Shown here piece after piece: positions 1 through 13,603 of a stretch of DNA of 64,000 nucleotides (positions are counted from its first letter, which is position 1; each line of letters opens with the position of its first letter). This stretch comes from Darksidea phi (lineage: Eukaryota; Ascomycota; Dothideomycetes; Pleosporales; Lentitheciaceae). Position numbers and translations under genes: made by a program. The notes beneath the pieces are model-generated. The model was not told the origin of the DNA and did no database searches. It saw nothing but the letters and a program-made list of their open reading frames with translations. The stretch lies in contig JASJFT010000147.1 of assembly GCA_030770425.1 (NCBI GenBank), positions 1-64,000 of the forward strand, written 5' to 3'.

Positions 1-3000
1 TAGGTTCTACTATAAATAGGAAGAAAGCTAAGCTTAATAAGCGCCCCCCGCTTATATAAGCTTCCCCTTTCTTTATACTTACTACTATCCCGTAGTATAT
101 ATTTAGTTTATAATATCTAGTATACTACTATATCTAGAAGAGCTATATATTATTATAATAATAACGTAGAATTCTTAGGATATAATAAGAATAATAGATT
201 CTTAGATATTTTAAACTATCTTTATAAATAGCTATAATCTTATTCTTAACTAGCTATAGCTATATAAGGTAAACCCTTAAATAGATTACTAAAAGAAATC
301 TTTTAAGTAGTAGAATAGGAGTATAGTAGCCGAGTATATTAAAGTTAAGATAATATTTAACGACTTAATATAATAGCTATAATCTAGAGAAAAAGTATAT
401 ATATTATACTTAAGAAGTTTTTATACTTAATTACTTATAAGTAAAAAAGAGTATTAACTTTAACTTCTTAATATAGTAGAAGCTATAGAATATTTATAGA
501 TATTTATTAGTAAGATATAAACCCTAAAGGGTAATAAATCTTAGAATACTTAATACTAGAATAAATAGAGTCTACTTTAGTTAAAAAACTAAATTCTATA
601 ACTTTATAATTACCTCGTCTATTATATAAAGTAATATCCTAAACTAGTATAGCTATCTAAGACTACGGTCTTCTAGATTATAATATTAATAATAAATATC
701 CCTTTATAAAGAGTTATAACTCTCTATTAAAAGGGGTAATAGAAGTTTAAAAACTATCTAAATATTTTCTATAATAATTCTAATAAGAAAATTAACTCTA
801 AGAAAGTTATAAAAATACTAAAATATCTTTATAATTAACTTTAGTACTTTAGTTCTAAGCTTACTAGTAGAATTACTCCTAACTTAGAGTATAACTATAC
901 TATTAATCTTAAAAAGGAAAAAATATTATTAAATCTATTTATTTATAATCTCTTTAGAAGAGAACTTAAGATTTTAAGGAAATACCTTAATAACTCTCTA
1001 AAGAAGGGGTAGATTTAATCTAGTAAGTCTTTAATAGAGGCCCTAATACTTTTTATACCTAAAGTTAATAGTATACTTTAATTATATATTAATTATAAGG
1101 ATTTAAATAAAGTAATAATTAAAAATTATTACCTTATATCTCTTATAAGTAAAATACTAGACTAATTATCTAGAACTAAGATCTTTATAAAACTTAATCT
1201 CTATAAGGTATATTATTAATTATATATTAAGAAGAGTAATAAGTAAAAGATAGTATTTAAAATATACTATAGCTATTTTAAATATCTAGTAATACTATTT
1301 AGTCTTATAAATATATTTACTATATTTTAGTTATATATCTATAGAGTCTTAAATAGTCTATTAGATAAAATATATATTATCTATTTAAATAATATCCTTA
1401 TATACTCTAAAGAGAAGAAGGACTATAAATAATATATTTATAAAGTTCTTAAGAGATTATATAATTAAAGACTCTATTATAAAGTCTTAAAGTATACCTT
1501 CTCTATAAAGTTAGTAGAGTTTCTTAGCTTTATAATAACCCTCTATAAGGTAATTATAAATCTAATATAAGTCTAAATAATTAAAGAGTAATTAGAGTCT
1601 AAAGATTATTAGAATATTTAAGTATTTCTTAAATTTATAAACTTTTATTAATAGTTTATATATAACTACTTAGATATTATTTATTTACTTCTAGAATATA
1701 TAACCTCTATATAAAATCTAATATTAGACTAATAAGATTCTAGTAAGAATATATTAGTAGAAAAGTTAAAGAAGATTAAAAAGAATTTTATAAAATAGTA
1801 TACCTCTTAGTTTTAGTTAGAAGATATATATAATATATTTTTTATACTTTATAAGCTCTTTATAAGAGCTTTTATTCTTTAGTACTTTAACTTAATAAAA
1901 TTTATAATAATTATTACTAATACCTCTAAGTTTACTATAATAGCTATTCTATTATAGCTATAAATAATAGTACTCTTAATAAAAAAATATTAAAAACTAG
2001 TTATATTCTTTAGTCGTAAGTTTACTAGGCTATAGATTTAGTAGAATACTTATAATAAAGAGTTATTTACTATTATAAAAATCTTTAAATAGTAATAATA
2101 CTATTTTAAGTATACTTTAAATATTATTTATATACTATACGATTATAATAATCTAAGATATTTTATAACTATAAAGATACTCTTACTTAAGTAAGTATAC
2201 TAGACTAAAGAGTTAGCTTATTTTAATTTTAAGATTAAATATAAGTCTAGTATAGAGAATCTAACTAATATATTATTATAATAATTTAATTATATTAAAG
2301 GCTTTTAACTTAAAGAAAGAAGAGTACTAAGAAATATTATACTTTCTATATTCTAAAATAAACTCTAGATATAGGTACTTCGGAAGCCTATAGCTTTATA
2401 TACTAAAGATTAGATAGTATATAAATTTAATTTTACTAATAAGAATCTATAAGTAATCTATTAGAAACCCGAAGATAGTATAAACTATTCTACTATAAAA
2501 TCCTCTAGTATAATACTAGTTTTTAATAATATATTATCTATTAACCTTAATCTATTTATAAACGGGGATAATAAATCTAAAGAATAATTAGAAGGCTTAA
2601 ATCTAATTTTAATATTCCTTTAATATTATAAAGTATTTTCTACCTTTATATTATATAAGTCTTTACTAAAAGTTATAAATAATAACTTATTCTTTAGCTA
2701 GGAAACTTCTAAACTACTATTAGACTATATCCGGAAAGTATAGGAATATAATATAGTCTATTATAAGAATATATAGTATATATAAAAGTCTAAGAGTAAA
2801 GAAGAATAAAAGGGTATACCTTTATAGATTATAAATCTAAAGGATATTCTTTAGAAAGTAAAAAAAGTATAAATTCCTAATAATAAAGTTCTTTATTAAG
2901 CTATCCTTATAAAGAATTATAATAACTCTTTAGAGAATTATTATAGAGTAGATAAGACTATTAAACTCCTATAAAGAAAGTACTATTAGTTAAAGTTTTA

Positions 3001-5852
3001 AATAAAGGTTAATATATATATACGAGACTACGTAGTATATTAAATAAATAAAATATAAAGGTATAAGCTATAAAGGTTACTAGAACTAATTCCTCTATTA
3101 TAGAAGCTATAGTATAATTACTTCTTAGACTTTATTACTAACCTATTAGAATCTAAGAATTTTAAGGGTAATATTTATAATATAATACTAGTACTCGTTA
3201 ACTACTTTTTAAAGCTAGTCTAGTACTTATCTATAATAAAGAATATTACTATAAATATATTAGTTAATCTATTATTTATAGAAGTATTTATAAAGATTAG
3301 ACTCTTATTATTACTAATCTTAAATTAGAGCTTTATCTTTACTAGTAAATTCTAATTAGATATATATTTTTATTTTAATATTAAATAATAAATAAGTATA
3401 GCCTTTTATCTATAGATAGATAGCTAAACTAAATATTAGAATTAAAAGCTTAAAGTATACCTATAGATATACCTAAACTATTAGTAAAATAACTAGTATT
3501 AACTACTCCTAATAATAGAATATATATATAACTCTAAGATTTATTTAAGTTATAGTATATACTTTATTAAGATTATAATAGATATTAAATCTAAGGATTT
3601 TAATAATATAGAAGATAAGTATTAGCTCTATTAACTATCTAGTAACTAGAATATAAATAAAAAGACTTTAAGTATATATTAAAAAGTTATTAACTTTCTA
3701 ACTAGTTAGATATAATAGTTTTTTAATATTTAGAATATATTAACTTATATTTAAGAAAGCTAGTAATACTAGTATAACTTAAAGAGAATAAGTAAGTACT
3801 TTACTATTAATAAAAAGATAATCTTAAAGATTACTAATATTAAGATTAAGTATTCTTTAAAGAAGTTAAATATAAAGTACTTAAGACCCTTTACTATTTA
3901 AACTAAGTATAGAAAGCTAAGCTACTAACTTAAGCTATCTCTATTAATATTCTAATTATATCTTATCTTCTATATATCTCTCTTAGAGAAATAAATAAAG
4001 TTAAGAAAAGATTTAAACTTTAAACTTAGACTTATATAGTATTTAGAGCTTAATAATAGTAATTAATATAAAGTTAAAGCTATTCTCGCGTATAAGATAG
4101 TATATAATAAGAAGCTCTTTCTTATAAAGTAGCTAGATTAGCTATATAAGAATAGTATATAAAAGTTCGAGGTCTTTCTTAATAATTATAATAAGATTTT
4201 TATAGAATATTAGATAAATCTAAATAATTAAATATTAGATTATCTAAAGTAAAAAGCTATTAGAAAAGTATTATAAACTTTATAAAGGAACGATAATACG
4301 CGTAAGAAGTTCCGAAGAGATAGATTATATAAGTAATATTAATATAAAGAAAGAGCTAAAAGATCTAATTAAAAGATACCCTTAAGACTCTACTTAAAGG
4401 ATACTATATAAGTAAAATAATTAGTTAAAGAAAGAATATTATCTATATTAGTAATAAGCTATAACTTAAAAGATTTAATAAGACTAGTCTTTATATATTA
4501 TAGTAATAGATAAGCTAACTAGTAATAGTAGTATTAAAATTAATAAGCTAGATTTTTAATATAGGTATTTATTCTATTTATATACCTTAATAACTAAAAA
4601 TCTTAGTTAAGTACTATATTATCTATAGACAACCTAAGTAAGCTATATATATTAGATAAGAAGTTTCTAAAGAAGCTTTATAATATCTTCTTTTAAGAAG
4701 TAATAAATATTATACCTCTACTAATAATACTTATAATTAGTAGTCCTAAGGGATATACTAGTTAAGAAGTTATACTTAATAAAGTAAATCTTATAGATAG
4801 TAGAGATTATAAAGTTAATAGATACTAGATAACTAATACTACCTAGTTTATACTAGAGGAATTAGTATAGAAAGTTATTAAAAAGATAATAAAATATATT
4901 TAATAATATTAGAAGTTAAACTTATATATCGTAGTTATAGCCTAGTATAATTCTATCTTACTACTAGTATCCTTAATTAGATACTTCTACTTAGCCTTAT
5001 ATTAGTTCTAACTAGTATTAATATTAAAAGTATAGAATTATATATTCTACTAAACCTTCTTAAGTATATTAAAATCTATATTCTTATTATTATAAGTAGC
5101 TTAGGTATTATAATACTAAATATACTTAATAGTAAAGATAAAGAGGTTAAAGTAGTAGTAGAAAATAGACTTAATCTATACGAATTATTAGTAGAACTAC
5201 GTTAGTAGGAAGAGGGGAAGACTAATATATACTATTAAGTAGATCTAATAGTAAGCTTTATACCTACTATAGATAGTATAGATATTAGTCTTTTAATACT
5301 AATTACTCGAAGTAATTTAACGAAACTTAGCTATATTAAACTCCTATATAAACTAAAAAAGGTAGTTTATATACTAATAATATATAAGAAGAGATTAAGA
5401 CTTTAGATAAATAGAAAAAGTATAAATATACTTAAGAAGGGTAGTATTACTATACTAGTTAGTAAAGATAATTATAATAAAAGATAGAATCTTAAAAGTA
5501 TTAAAAAATAAAGTAAAGAAATTTAGAAGTAAATATACCTTCTTATACTTATATTAAAAAAGATCGTTTTATATCTAAGCTAATAATACTCTAGATATTT
5601 ATTAGTAAAAGTTTAAAATATAAAAATAAAAGTATCTAAAGAGATATAATATATAATAATTTATTATCTCTTAAGTAAATACTTATAAAAATATAAATAG
5701 AATTTCTCTTACTAGAAGAGTTATAAGTAAATAAGTAATTTAATATAATTATAAAATATAATAGATAGTAGTTAGTAATTACTAAGTACTACTAGGTTAT
5801 ACTATTATAATAGGTAGTAAGATTAAATTAAATAGAGTTTAAATTAGTCCTA
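1..5852 (+). mobile_element. Gypsy chromovirus, element A copy 1, left part (RIP-mutated)
   Basis: This is the internal part of a Ty3/Gypsy retrotransposon whose left end lies outside the window. Read on the + strand through its stop codons it shows reverse-transcriptase remains (Y-I-N-Y-K-D-L-N near 1,090; Y-L-N-N-I-L-I-Y-S near 1,385, where the catalytic DD is now NN), an integrase region near 2,850-3,600, and a chromodomain near 4,065-4,215 (K-A-I-L-A-Y-K-I-V, then W codons read as TAG). A chromodomain places it among chromoviruses. It aligns along its length with 41,880-47,680 (copy 2). CpA and TpG are almost absent, so no reading frame survives. It is interrupted at 5,852 by element B1; the duplicated target is TCCTA at 5,848-5,852 and TTCTA at 20,235-20,239. 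It cannot be mobile. Confidence 0.9.
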
Positions 5853-6290
5853 TATTATAACCCTACGTAGTCTATAGGATACGAGGTATCCCGAGGAAGC
5901 TATAAGCTAAGGGGATAGCTTAGTTAGTAATCTAATATTATATAATAATAATCTATTTAATCTATATCTTAGTATAATAAAGTAGATAGAGTATAGCTAA
6001 TAATAATCTATTTAATCTATATCTTAGTATAATAGAGTAGATAGAGTATAGGATAAAAAGATAGATATAAGAGGGCGAGGGATCTCTTATTATTTTCTAT
6101 CTTAATTCTTTATAATTAATCTTTAGTTCTTTACCTAATACTTATAAATAAGATTAAATCTTTTTCTAAGTAGTTATTCTAGTAATAGAATTCGTTAACT
6201 TAATTTTAATCTATTAGAAACTAATAATATAATAAACGTTCTATTAGCCCTAATCCGAACTTTATATAAAAGTATATATAATATATAATA
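5853..6290 (+). repeat. 5' LTR of element B1
   Basis: 438 bp, repeated at 12,792-13,161 plus 20,167-20,234. It begins TATTATAAC and ends AATATAATA, the expected TG...CA ends after CA/TG-to-TA mutation. It contains an internal direct duplication: about 60 bp starting TAATAATCTATTTAATCTAT occurs twice in tandem near 5,942-6,053, and the same doublet is present in the 3' LTR, so it predates insertion. Confidence 0.9.
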
Positions 6291-9200
6291 TATTAACTAC
6301 TCTAAACTAAGGTTATATTAATATAATAACTCTATCTAGCTTATATAATATCTCTAGAGAGAGCGTAACTAGGGCTCTAGTAATAAACCTAGTAGCCCTA
6401 ATCTAGTAATAAGTAGCTTAGATAGTCGAGTTATAATAGGCTATAATATTACTATAAGAATCGCTATAATAGATATAAGTAGGACTTAGGATAAAGTTAA
6501 AGATCCTAATACTAGAGAAGTATAATAATAGAAAGAAAGACTTAAGGTTATTCCTTATATAATTAAATCTATACTATCGGTTTAACTCTACTACGTTTAC
6601 TAGTAACTAGGATAAGATTCTTACTATAGATATATATATAATAGGGAAAGTAGCTATATAGATATAGCCCCTAATTAACGACTATATAGCTAACGAGGAT
6701 TCCTTATTAAAGTAATATAACGAAATAAAGATAATATTTAAAGATTAAAATTTATTTAAGAAATAAATATATATAGTCTTCGAAGATATTAATAAGGTCT
6801 AGTAGACCGAATACTAGATTTAAAGGCTAAGGTAGACTAAATTAGTAAGTATATATACTACTAAATTTAAATAGCTATAATATAAGATTAACTAGAACGA
6901 TATATCTCTTATAGTTATATACTATAATAGACTTAAGGAACTAATTAAGAACGAATTAGTCTAACTTAAAAAATTAGATAATCTAGTAGAACTAATTAAG
7001 ATAGTAATCTATATTAATAATCGACTATATAAATAAGTACTTAAGAAGTAAAATACTATAGAACTAGTAAGAGTCTATAAAAAAGAGTAGATAGCTTAAA
7101 AGTACGGATTCTATAAGAATTATAACGAAATAGACATTAGTATAGTCTAGAAAAAGAAATATCTAAAGAATAAGAAACGTAAATAAGGTAAGAGGCTATA
7201 GAAAGTTCTAGTAAACGAAATAAGATAATACTAAGATAAAAAAGTATATCTATACTATAATATATAGGAATACTTTATTAAGAAGTATAGTAAGAAAAAG
7301 AAAAATATAAAAAGCTAAGACGACGCTAGATATATAAATATAATTAGGTATAATAAAAAAAAAGAAACTAAGCTTAACTTAATACTTGAGATATAGTACG
7401 ACGCTAGTAGGTAGAACGAGGTCGAAGAAATTTCTTAATAATAAGAAGACCTAGAGCTTAAAATAGGAGAATTAATACTCTTAAAGCTAAGAGAAGTAGC
7501 TATAAAAGATATCTTCTAATAACTAGTATATAATAAATATTAGATATATAGAACTAGCTAATATATTATAAAATACTATACTAGAGAAGTAGAGCTAGTA
7601 TATATTACCGACGAATAAGGCTAGTAAGTAATAGACTAGATCTTAAGACTCTAAAGACTAAAAGGCTATAGAATAATATAGGACTAAGATAGTTTAGGTT
7701 ATAAGAACCTACTGTTTATATAGTATATAGGGGAATATAAGTATTATATATAATAAAAGAAGAAAGTTATAATACTTTTTAGAAATTACCTATATATATA
7801 CCTTTAAAATAAGAAATATCTAATAGTAGGATATTATCTCTATAATTATAATAGCTAGGTTAAAGAATATAAAGACTAAGAATAGCTAGAATAGAATAAC
7901 TACTATAACGACGAATATAAAAAGTACTTTCTAATAAAATATACTATAGGGTAATAGTTATATAGACTAACTAGAGTAGATACTAAGGACTATAAATAAG
8001 ATATTAACTATAGGATTATATACGAGGAACCTAACTACGAAGTCTTATATTAAATATATTATAAAAGAGTATATATCCTATACCTAGTATAAAGAGAGCT
8101 TATAGCTAGAAGAAAAGAGAATATCTTCTATTAGAGCTTTAAAAGGAAGAAATATCTCGTAGAATAGTATAAGTAATATAGCTACCTAATATAGAATAGG
8201 GATAGTTCTAAGAACCTTAAAGTTAGTAGATAGCTAAGGGCCCTAGATATATAATAGGGATACTATAATATCTAAAATAATAAGGTAAACGTAAAGCTTA
8301 TTAATTAGAATATACTATCTCTAGACGAGGATCTAAAAACGGAACTATAATAGGTACTAAACTAGGAAATACCTTATAGGATTAGAAGGGAAGAAAATCT
8401 AAAGTTAGAATAGCTAGGCGAGTCGCCCCTTTAATAAAAAACCTAAGGACTAGAGAATAACCCTAAGGATTAGGATCTCTATAATAATAAACTAAAAAAC
8501 TAGATTATTATTAATTAAGTAAGAGTCGTACTAATAAAAGTATCTAAAAGATAACTCTATAAATCGTATAATAGAGTATCTAATAATCGGCTAGACTAGA
8601 GATAGATATATAAATTTACGAATAAAAGGTCTAAGCTATTATAGATAGTAGAGTAGAGTTTATACTTCTATTATTAAAAGTAGTAAAGGAATATAAGATT
8701 CTTTACTAAACTAAAGCGAAATCTATACGAGTAGAATTTAGAGATAGATTATCTATAGAATATAGAGGAGATATAATTCGTCTTAAAATATAAAAAGTAA
8801 TCCTAGAGATAGAGAATATTAAAGACTATCGTAGATTTAATATTATAGAAATTAGGGATATCGATATAATTATTAGTTATAATTAGCTAGTAAAATATAA
8901 TCTACGAATAGATTAGAAGCTATATAAAGTACTAGGCTATAAGTAGGTAGCTCGAGTCGTAGGAATTAGAAGACTAGGTAGATCTAGCTACGAAATCTAG
9001 TATATACCTTAGAAAGGGAGAATAGACTTAATTTTATATTATAAGATTATAAGGATTTATAAGAAGAATCTATAAAGAGTTAGTATTATTATAGTATAAA
9101 GAGTTATAACTACGTAGAAAGAACTATAGCTAATAATACCTTAAGACTATAAGGAGTTCTAAGAATTATTTAAAGAATATCCGAATACTAATTTACTAGA

Positions 9201-12200
9201 GTATTAGGAGTAGAATTATAAGATTTATCTAGAGGAAAGTATAAAGCTTAAGCCTAGACCTATATACTCGTTAATAGTAGATTAATAAGAAGAATTAAAA
9301 AAGTACTTAACGAAGAACCTAGAAAGAGGATATATTAAAGAAAGTTAAAGTTCTATAGCGTTACTAGTTCTATTTATTCTAAAGAAGAATAGAAAGTTAT
9401 AACTTTATATAGACTATAAACGTTTAAATAATATTATAAGAAAAAATAGATATTTACTACTACTAATTAGAAAACTTATAAATTAGCTCTAAGAAGTTAA
9501 GTAGATTACGAAGTTCGATATCTAAGAAGAATTCTATTAGATTCGAATAGTAGAAGGGTACGAGAAGTATATAGTATTTAAGACCTAATATAAACTATAT
9601 AAATATAAAGTTATACTATTTAGATTAATAAATATACTAGTAATATTTTAGTTAATTATTAATAGAATATTAAATAAATACTTAGACGTATTCTATATAA
9701 TATATCTAGATAATATTCTAATATATAGTAAAGGAATACTAGAAGAATATAAAGAGTATATAAAGAAAGTATTACGAAAATTATAGTAAAATAAGTTACT
9801 ACTTTACCTAAATAAATATAAATTCTATAGGATAGAAACCGAATATCTAGATTTTATTATTTTATAAGAAGAAGTATCTATAGACCTAAAGAAAGTATAG
9901 ACTATAAGGGAATAGCTAACTCTAATATTAATTAAGAACGTATAATTCTTTTTAAGATTTATTAACTTCTATAGAAAGTTTATTTAGGATTACTTAAAGA
10001 CCGTAGCTCTACTTATAGAAGTAACTAAGAAAGAGAAGAAATTCTAATAAAACTAAGAATAATAGAAAGCTTTTAATAAGCTTAAAAATCTATTTATATT
10101 AGTATCTATATTATAAATATATAATCTAATAAAATCTCTTAGAGTAGAGATAGACGTATTAGACTACGTACTAGAGATAATACTTACCTAATAAGAGGAG
10201 AATAAAAAATAGAGATTAGTATTCTACTATTTATATAAGTTTAATAAAGAGGAAGTAAACTATAACGTTTATAATAAGAAACTTAGTACTATTATATTTA
10301 TATTTAAATAATAGAGACTATAGCTTATAGAAGCTAAGTATAGGATTAAGATTATTATAGACTACTAAAATCTTATAAGTTTTATAATTACTAAGAAACT
10401 TAATCGATAATAATTCCGATAGTTAGAATTACTAACGAACTACGACTTTAAGATAAGTTATTAGCTAGAAATACTAAATAGAGTAGTAGATACTCTTAGT
10501 AGAAGATTAGACCTCTAAGGTACTAATAAACCTATTATATATAAACTAGTTTTATAAAGAAAACTAAATAGAACTCTTATATATAACTATATAAGGCTAG
10601 TTAAGATTATAGTAGTAGTAGATATTAAGAAGAAATAACGAAGTAGGGTCTAAGAATATATTAAAGAAGCTAATAGAATACTAGAAGAAGACGATATATA
10701 CTTTAATAAGGAAGAATACTCTACTCTAATAAATAATTTAGAAATAAGATCTTATATACTATTAAGTCTTAGAAGAAACCTAATATAGGAAATCTATAAG
10801 AGTAAGATACTAGAATATTTAGAAATTAACGAAATAGTTAGATATATAGATAGAGAATACCTATTTACTAATATAAAAGAGGAAGTTTAGAAAGTAATAG
10901 ACAACTATTTAGAATATTCTAAGAATAAATCTAAGAGATATAAGTCCTATAGATTACTTTAACTATTAGTACTACCTATATAACTATAGACTTATATTAT
11001 AATAGACTTTATAGTAAAGTTACTACTATTATTAGAACTAGGATTAGGAAGACTATATAATACTATTATAATAATTATAGACTAATTAACTAAAGTAGTA
11101 TACTTTATCCTAATAAACGAAGTAATTACTATAGAAAATATAGTTTACGAGGTTAAGAGGATACTTATTATTAATTATAGATTACTAGAATAGATTCTTA
11201 TAAATAGAAATAAACTATTTACTTTAAAGTTTTAGAGTATACTACTTATAAAACTAAATATTAAAAGAAAGCTATTAACTAGCTTCTATCTATAGATAGA
11301 TAGTTAGATAGAATAAATAAACTAAACTCTAGAAGAATACCTTAGATTCTACGTTAATAAGTTATAGAATAATTAGATTAAATTACTACTAATAGTATAA
11401 TTAGTATATAATAGTAAAAAGTCTATAATAACTAGATACTTACTATATTATATAAACTATAGATATAAGCTAATAACTTATAAAGATCTAAAGGATATTA
11501 AGAGTATATCTATAAGAATAGAAGAGAAGGTCTATTTAATATAAGAACTATATAAAGAACTTAATATACGGATAGTACGTAGAAACCTTATAATAACTAA
11601 AATAGTAAATAAAAAAAGACTTAAGGGACCGACCCTTAAAAGAGAGGATAAAGTTTTCCTTTTATAATAAAATCTAAAAACTAAACGACTATATAATAAA
11701 CTAAATAATCTATAAATCGGACTATTTAAAATTAAAGAGAAAATAGGACTAGTTAACTATAGGCTAAAGCTAGCTAAAGATATAAGAATATACCCGATAT
11801 TCTATATATCGTTACTAGAACTAGTACTAAAAGATACTAAAGTAGCTACTAATATTAAACTCGAAGATAAGAAGTATAAGGTTAAGGAAATTTAAGGACT
11901 ATAAAAGTTTAGATATTAGTAGAAATATTTAATTAAGTAAATAGAATAGTCTACTAGTTAAAATATATAGGAACTAATTAAGAATCTATAGAACTACTAA
12001 AGACTAGTTAAGTAGTATTACTAAAGATATCTAAAGGTAGAGGCTTCTAACTATCTAGAAAAGAGAAATTAGTAGACTCGTATAGTAAGGGTTACTATAG
12101 TAACTCGAGTAGGTTAGTAAAAGCGGACTATTTAGCCTCCTCTTACTTTAGCTATTCTAACTCTTTAATTAAGGAAAGTTCTCGATAAACTATTTCCTCT

Positions 12201-12791
12201 TAATAAATTACTAGAAATTTTAACTACTTCTTAAGGTACTCCTTACGAGCTAGAAGAGAGTGGTAGGCTTTATTATAAGTATTACGAGTATTATAAAGTT
12301 ATTAGTAAAGATTAGCTTTAAGAGTATCTACCTTTTTAAGCTCTTTCTATAAAATAATAAGGTTATACTTTAAGTTAGATAATAGATACTTAGAATAATA
12401 ACTAAAGACTAAGTCGACTAGATAGTAGTAATAAGAGTTCTAGTAGTAAGAGTAGAGTATTAGTATCTCTTAGCTACGGGAACGAATATACTTAGTAAGC
12501 TTATAATAATAAATATAGAACTTCTTCTAAGGAACTTTAGATATTATTAGAATCTAGAAAGAAAATAAAGAATAGGGCTTAGATATCTATAGAGTAGAAT
12601 ATTACCTACTCTTATACCTAGATAAAGGGTAGAATAACTAAGGTACTAGACTAAGAAAAGAAATATTAATATACGTATATAGGTTATAGTATAGTATAAA
12701 AAGAATTACTAAAGTAGTTAAACTACTACTAAATAGAGTTATAGGGAAGTAGATATAACTTTAAGAATAAAGCTTTAAAGAGGAGAATAAG

Positions 12792-13161
12792 TATTATAAC
12801 TTTATATAATCTATAAAATATAGAATATCCTAAGGAAGCTATAAGCTAAGGGAACGACTTAGTTAGTAATCTAATATTATATAATAATAATCTATTTAAT
12901 CTATATCTTAGTATAATAGAGTAGATAGAGTATAGCTAATAATAATCTATTTAATTTATATCTTAGTATAATAGAGTAGATAGAGTATAGGATAAAAAGA
13001 TAGATATAAGAGAGTAAGGGGTCTCTTATTATTTTCTATCTTAATTCTTTATAGTTAATCTTTAGTTCTTTACCTAATACTTATAAATAAGATTAAATCT
13101 TTTTCTAAGTAGTTATTCTAGTAATAGAATTCGTTAACTTAATCTTAATCTATTAGAAATC
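12792..13161 (+). repeat. 3' LTR of element B1, left piece
   Basis: First 370 bp of the 3' LTR, preceded by the polypurine tract AAAGAGGAGAATAAG. It stops at the B2 insertion. Its last five bases (AAATC, 13,157-13,161) form the B2 target duplication with AAACC at 20,162-20,166. The LTR continues at 20,167-20,234. Confidence 0.9.
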
Positions 13162-13603
13162 TATTAAACGGGGTCCGGGCCCGATAGGTTATTTAGCCTC
13201 GTTTAGGGTTTATACTTAAGATAGGAAAGAAGGAGTTAGAATAAAGAGGTAATAGTTTAATTATATTAATAGGTAAGAATTAATCTAGATTCGAATTAAC
13301 TATATACTAGAAAACTATTTAAGAGATTTATAATTATTATATATTAATTTAGTTTCCTAGAATCTATAGCTCTATACCTATAGATCTACTAAGCTATAGC
13401 TCTATAGCTCTATCTTAATAGATTTACTAAGCTATTATATAACCTCTTTAGATTTATTCCTACTAAGATATAGATCTATTACGTAACTTCTTTATTTTCT
13501 AGTTATAAGATCCGCGTCGTATTCTTTATTAAAATTAGTAATTAGCTTAATCTCTAGTAGTTTTATTTACTAGTAGTTTATAGTATATATTTAATTCGTA
13601 ATA
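13162..13603 (-). repeat. 3' LTR of element B2
   Basis: 442 bp. On the + strand it starts TATTAAACGGGGTCCGGG and is repeated at 19,720-20,161. The GC-rich run GGGGTCCGGGCCCG at its outer end survived because it has no CpA. Confidence 0.9.
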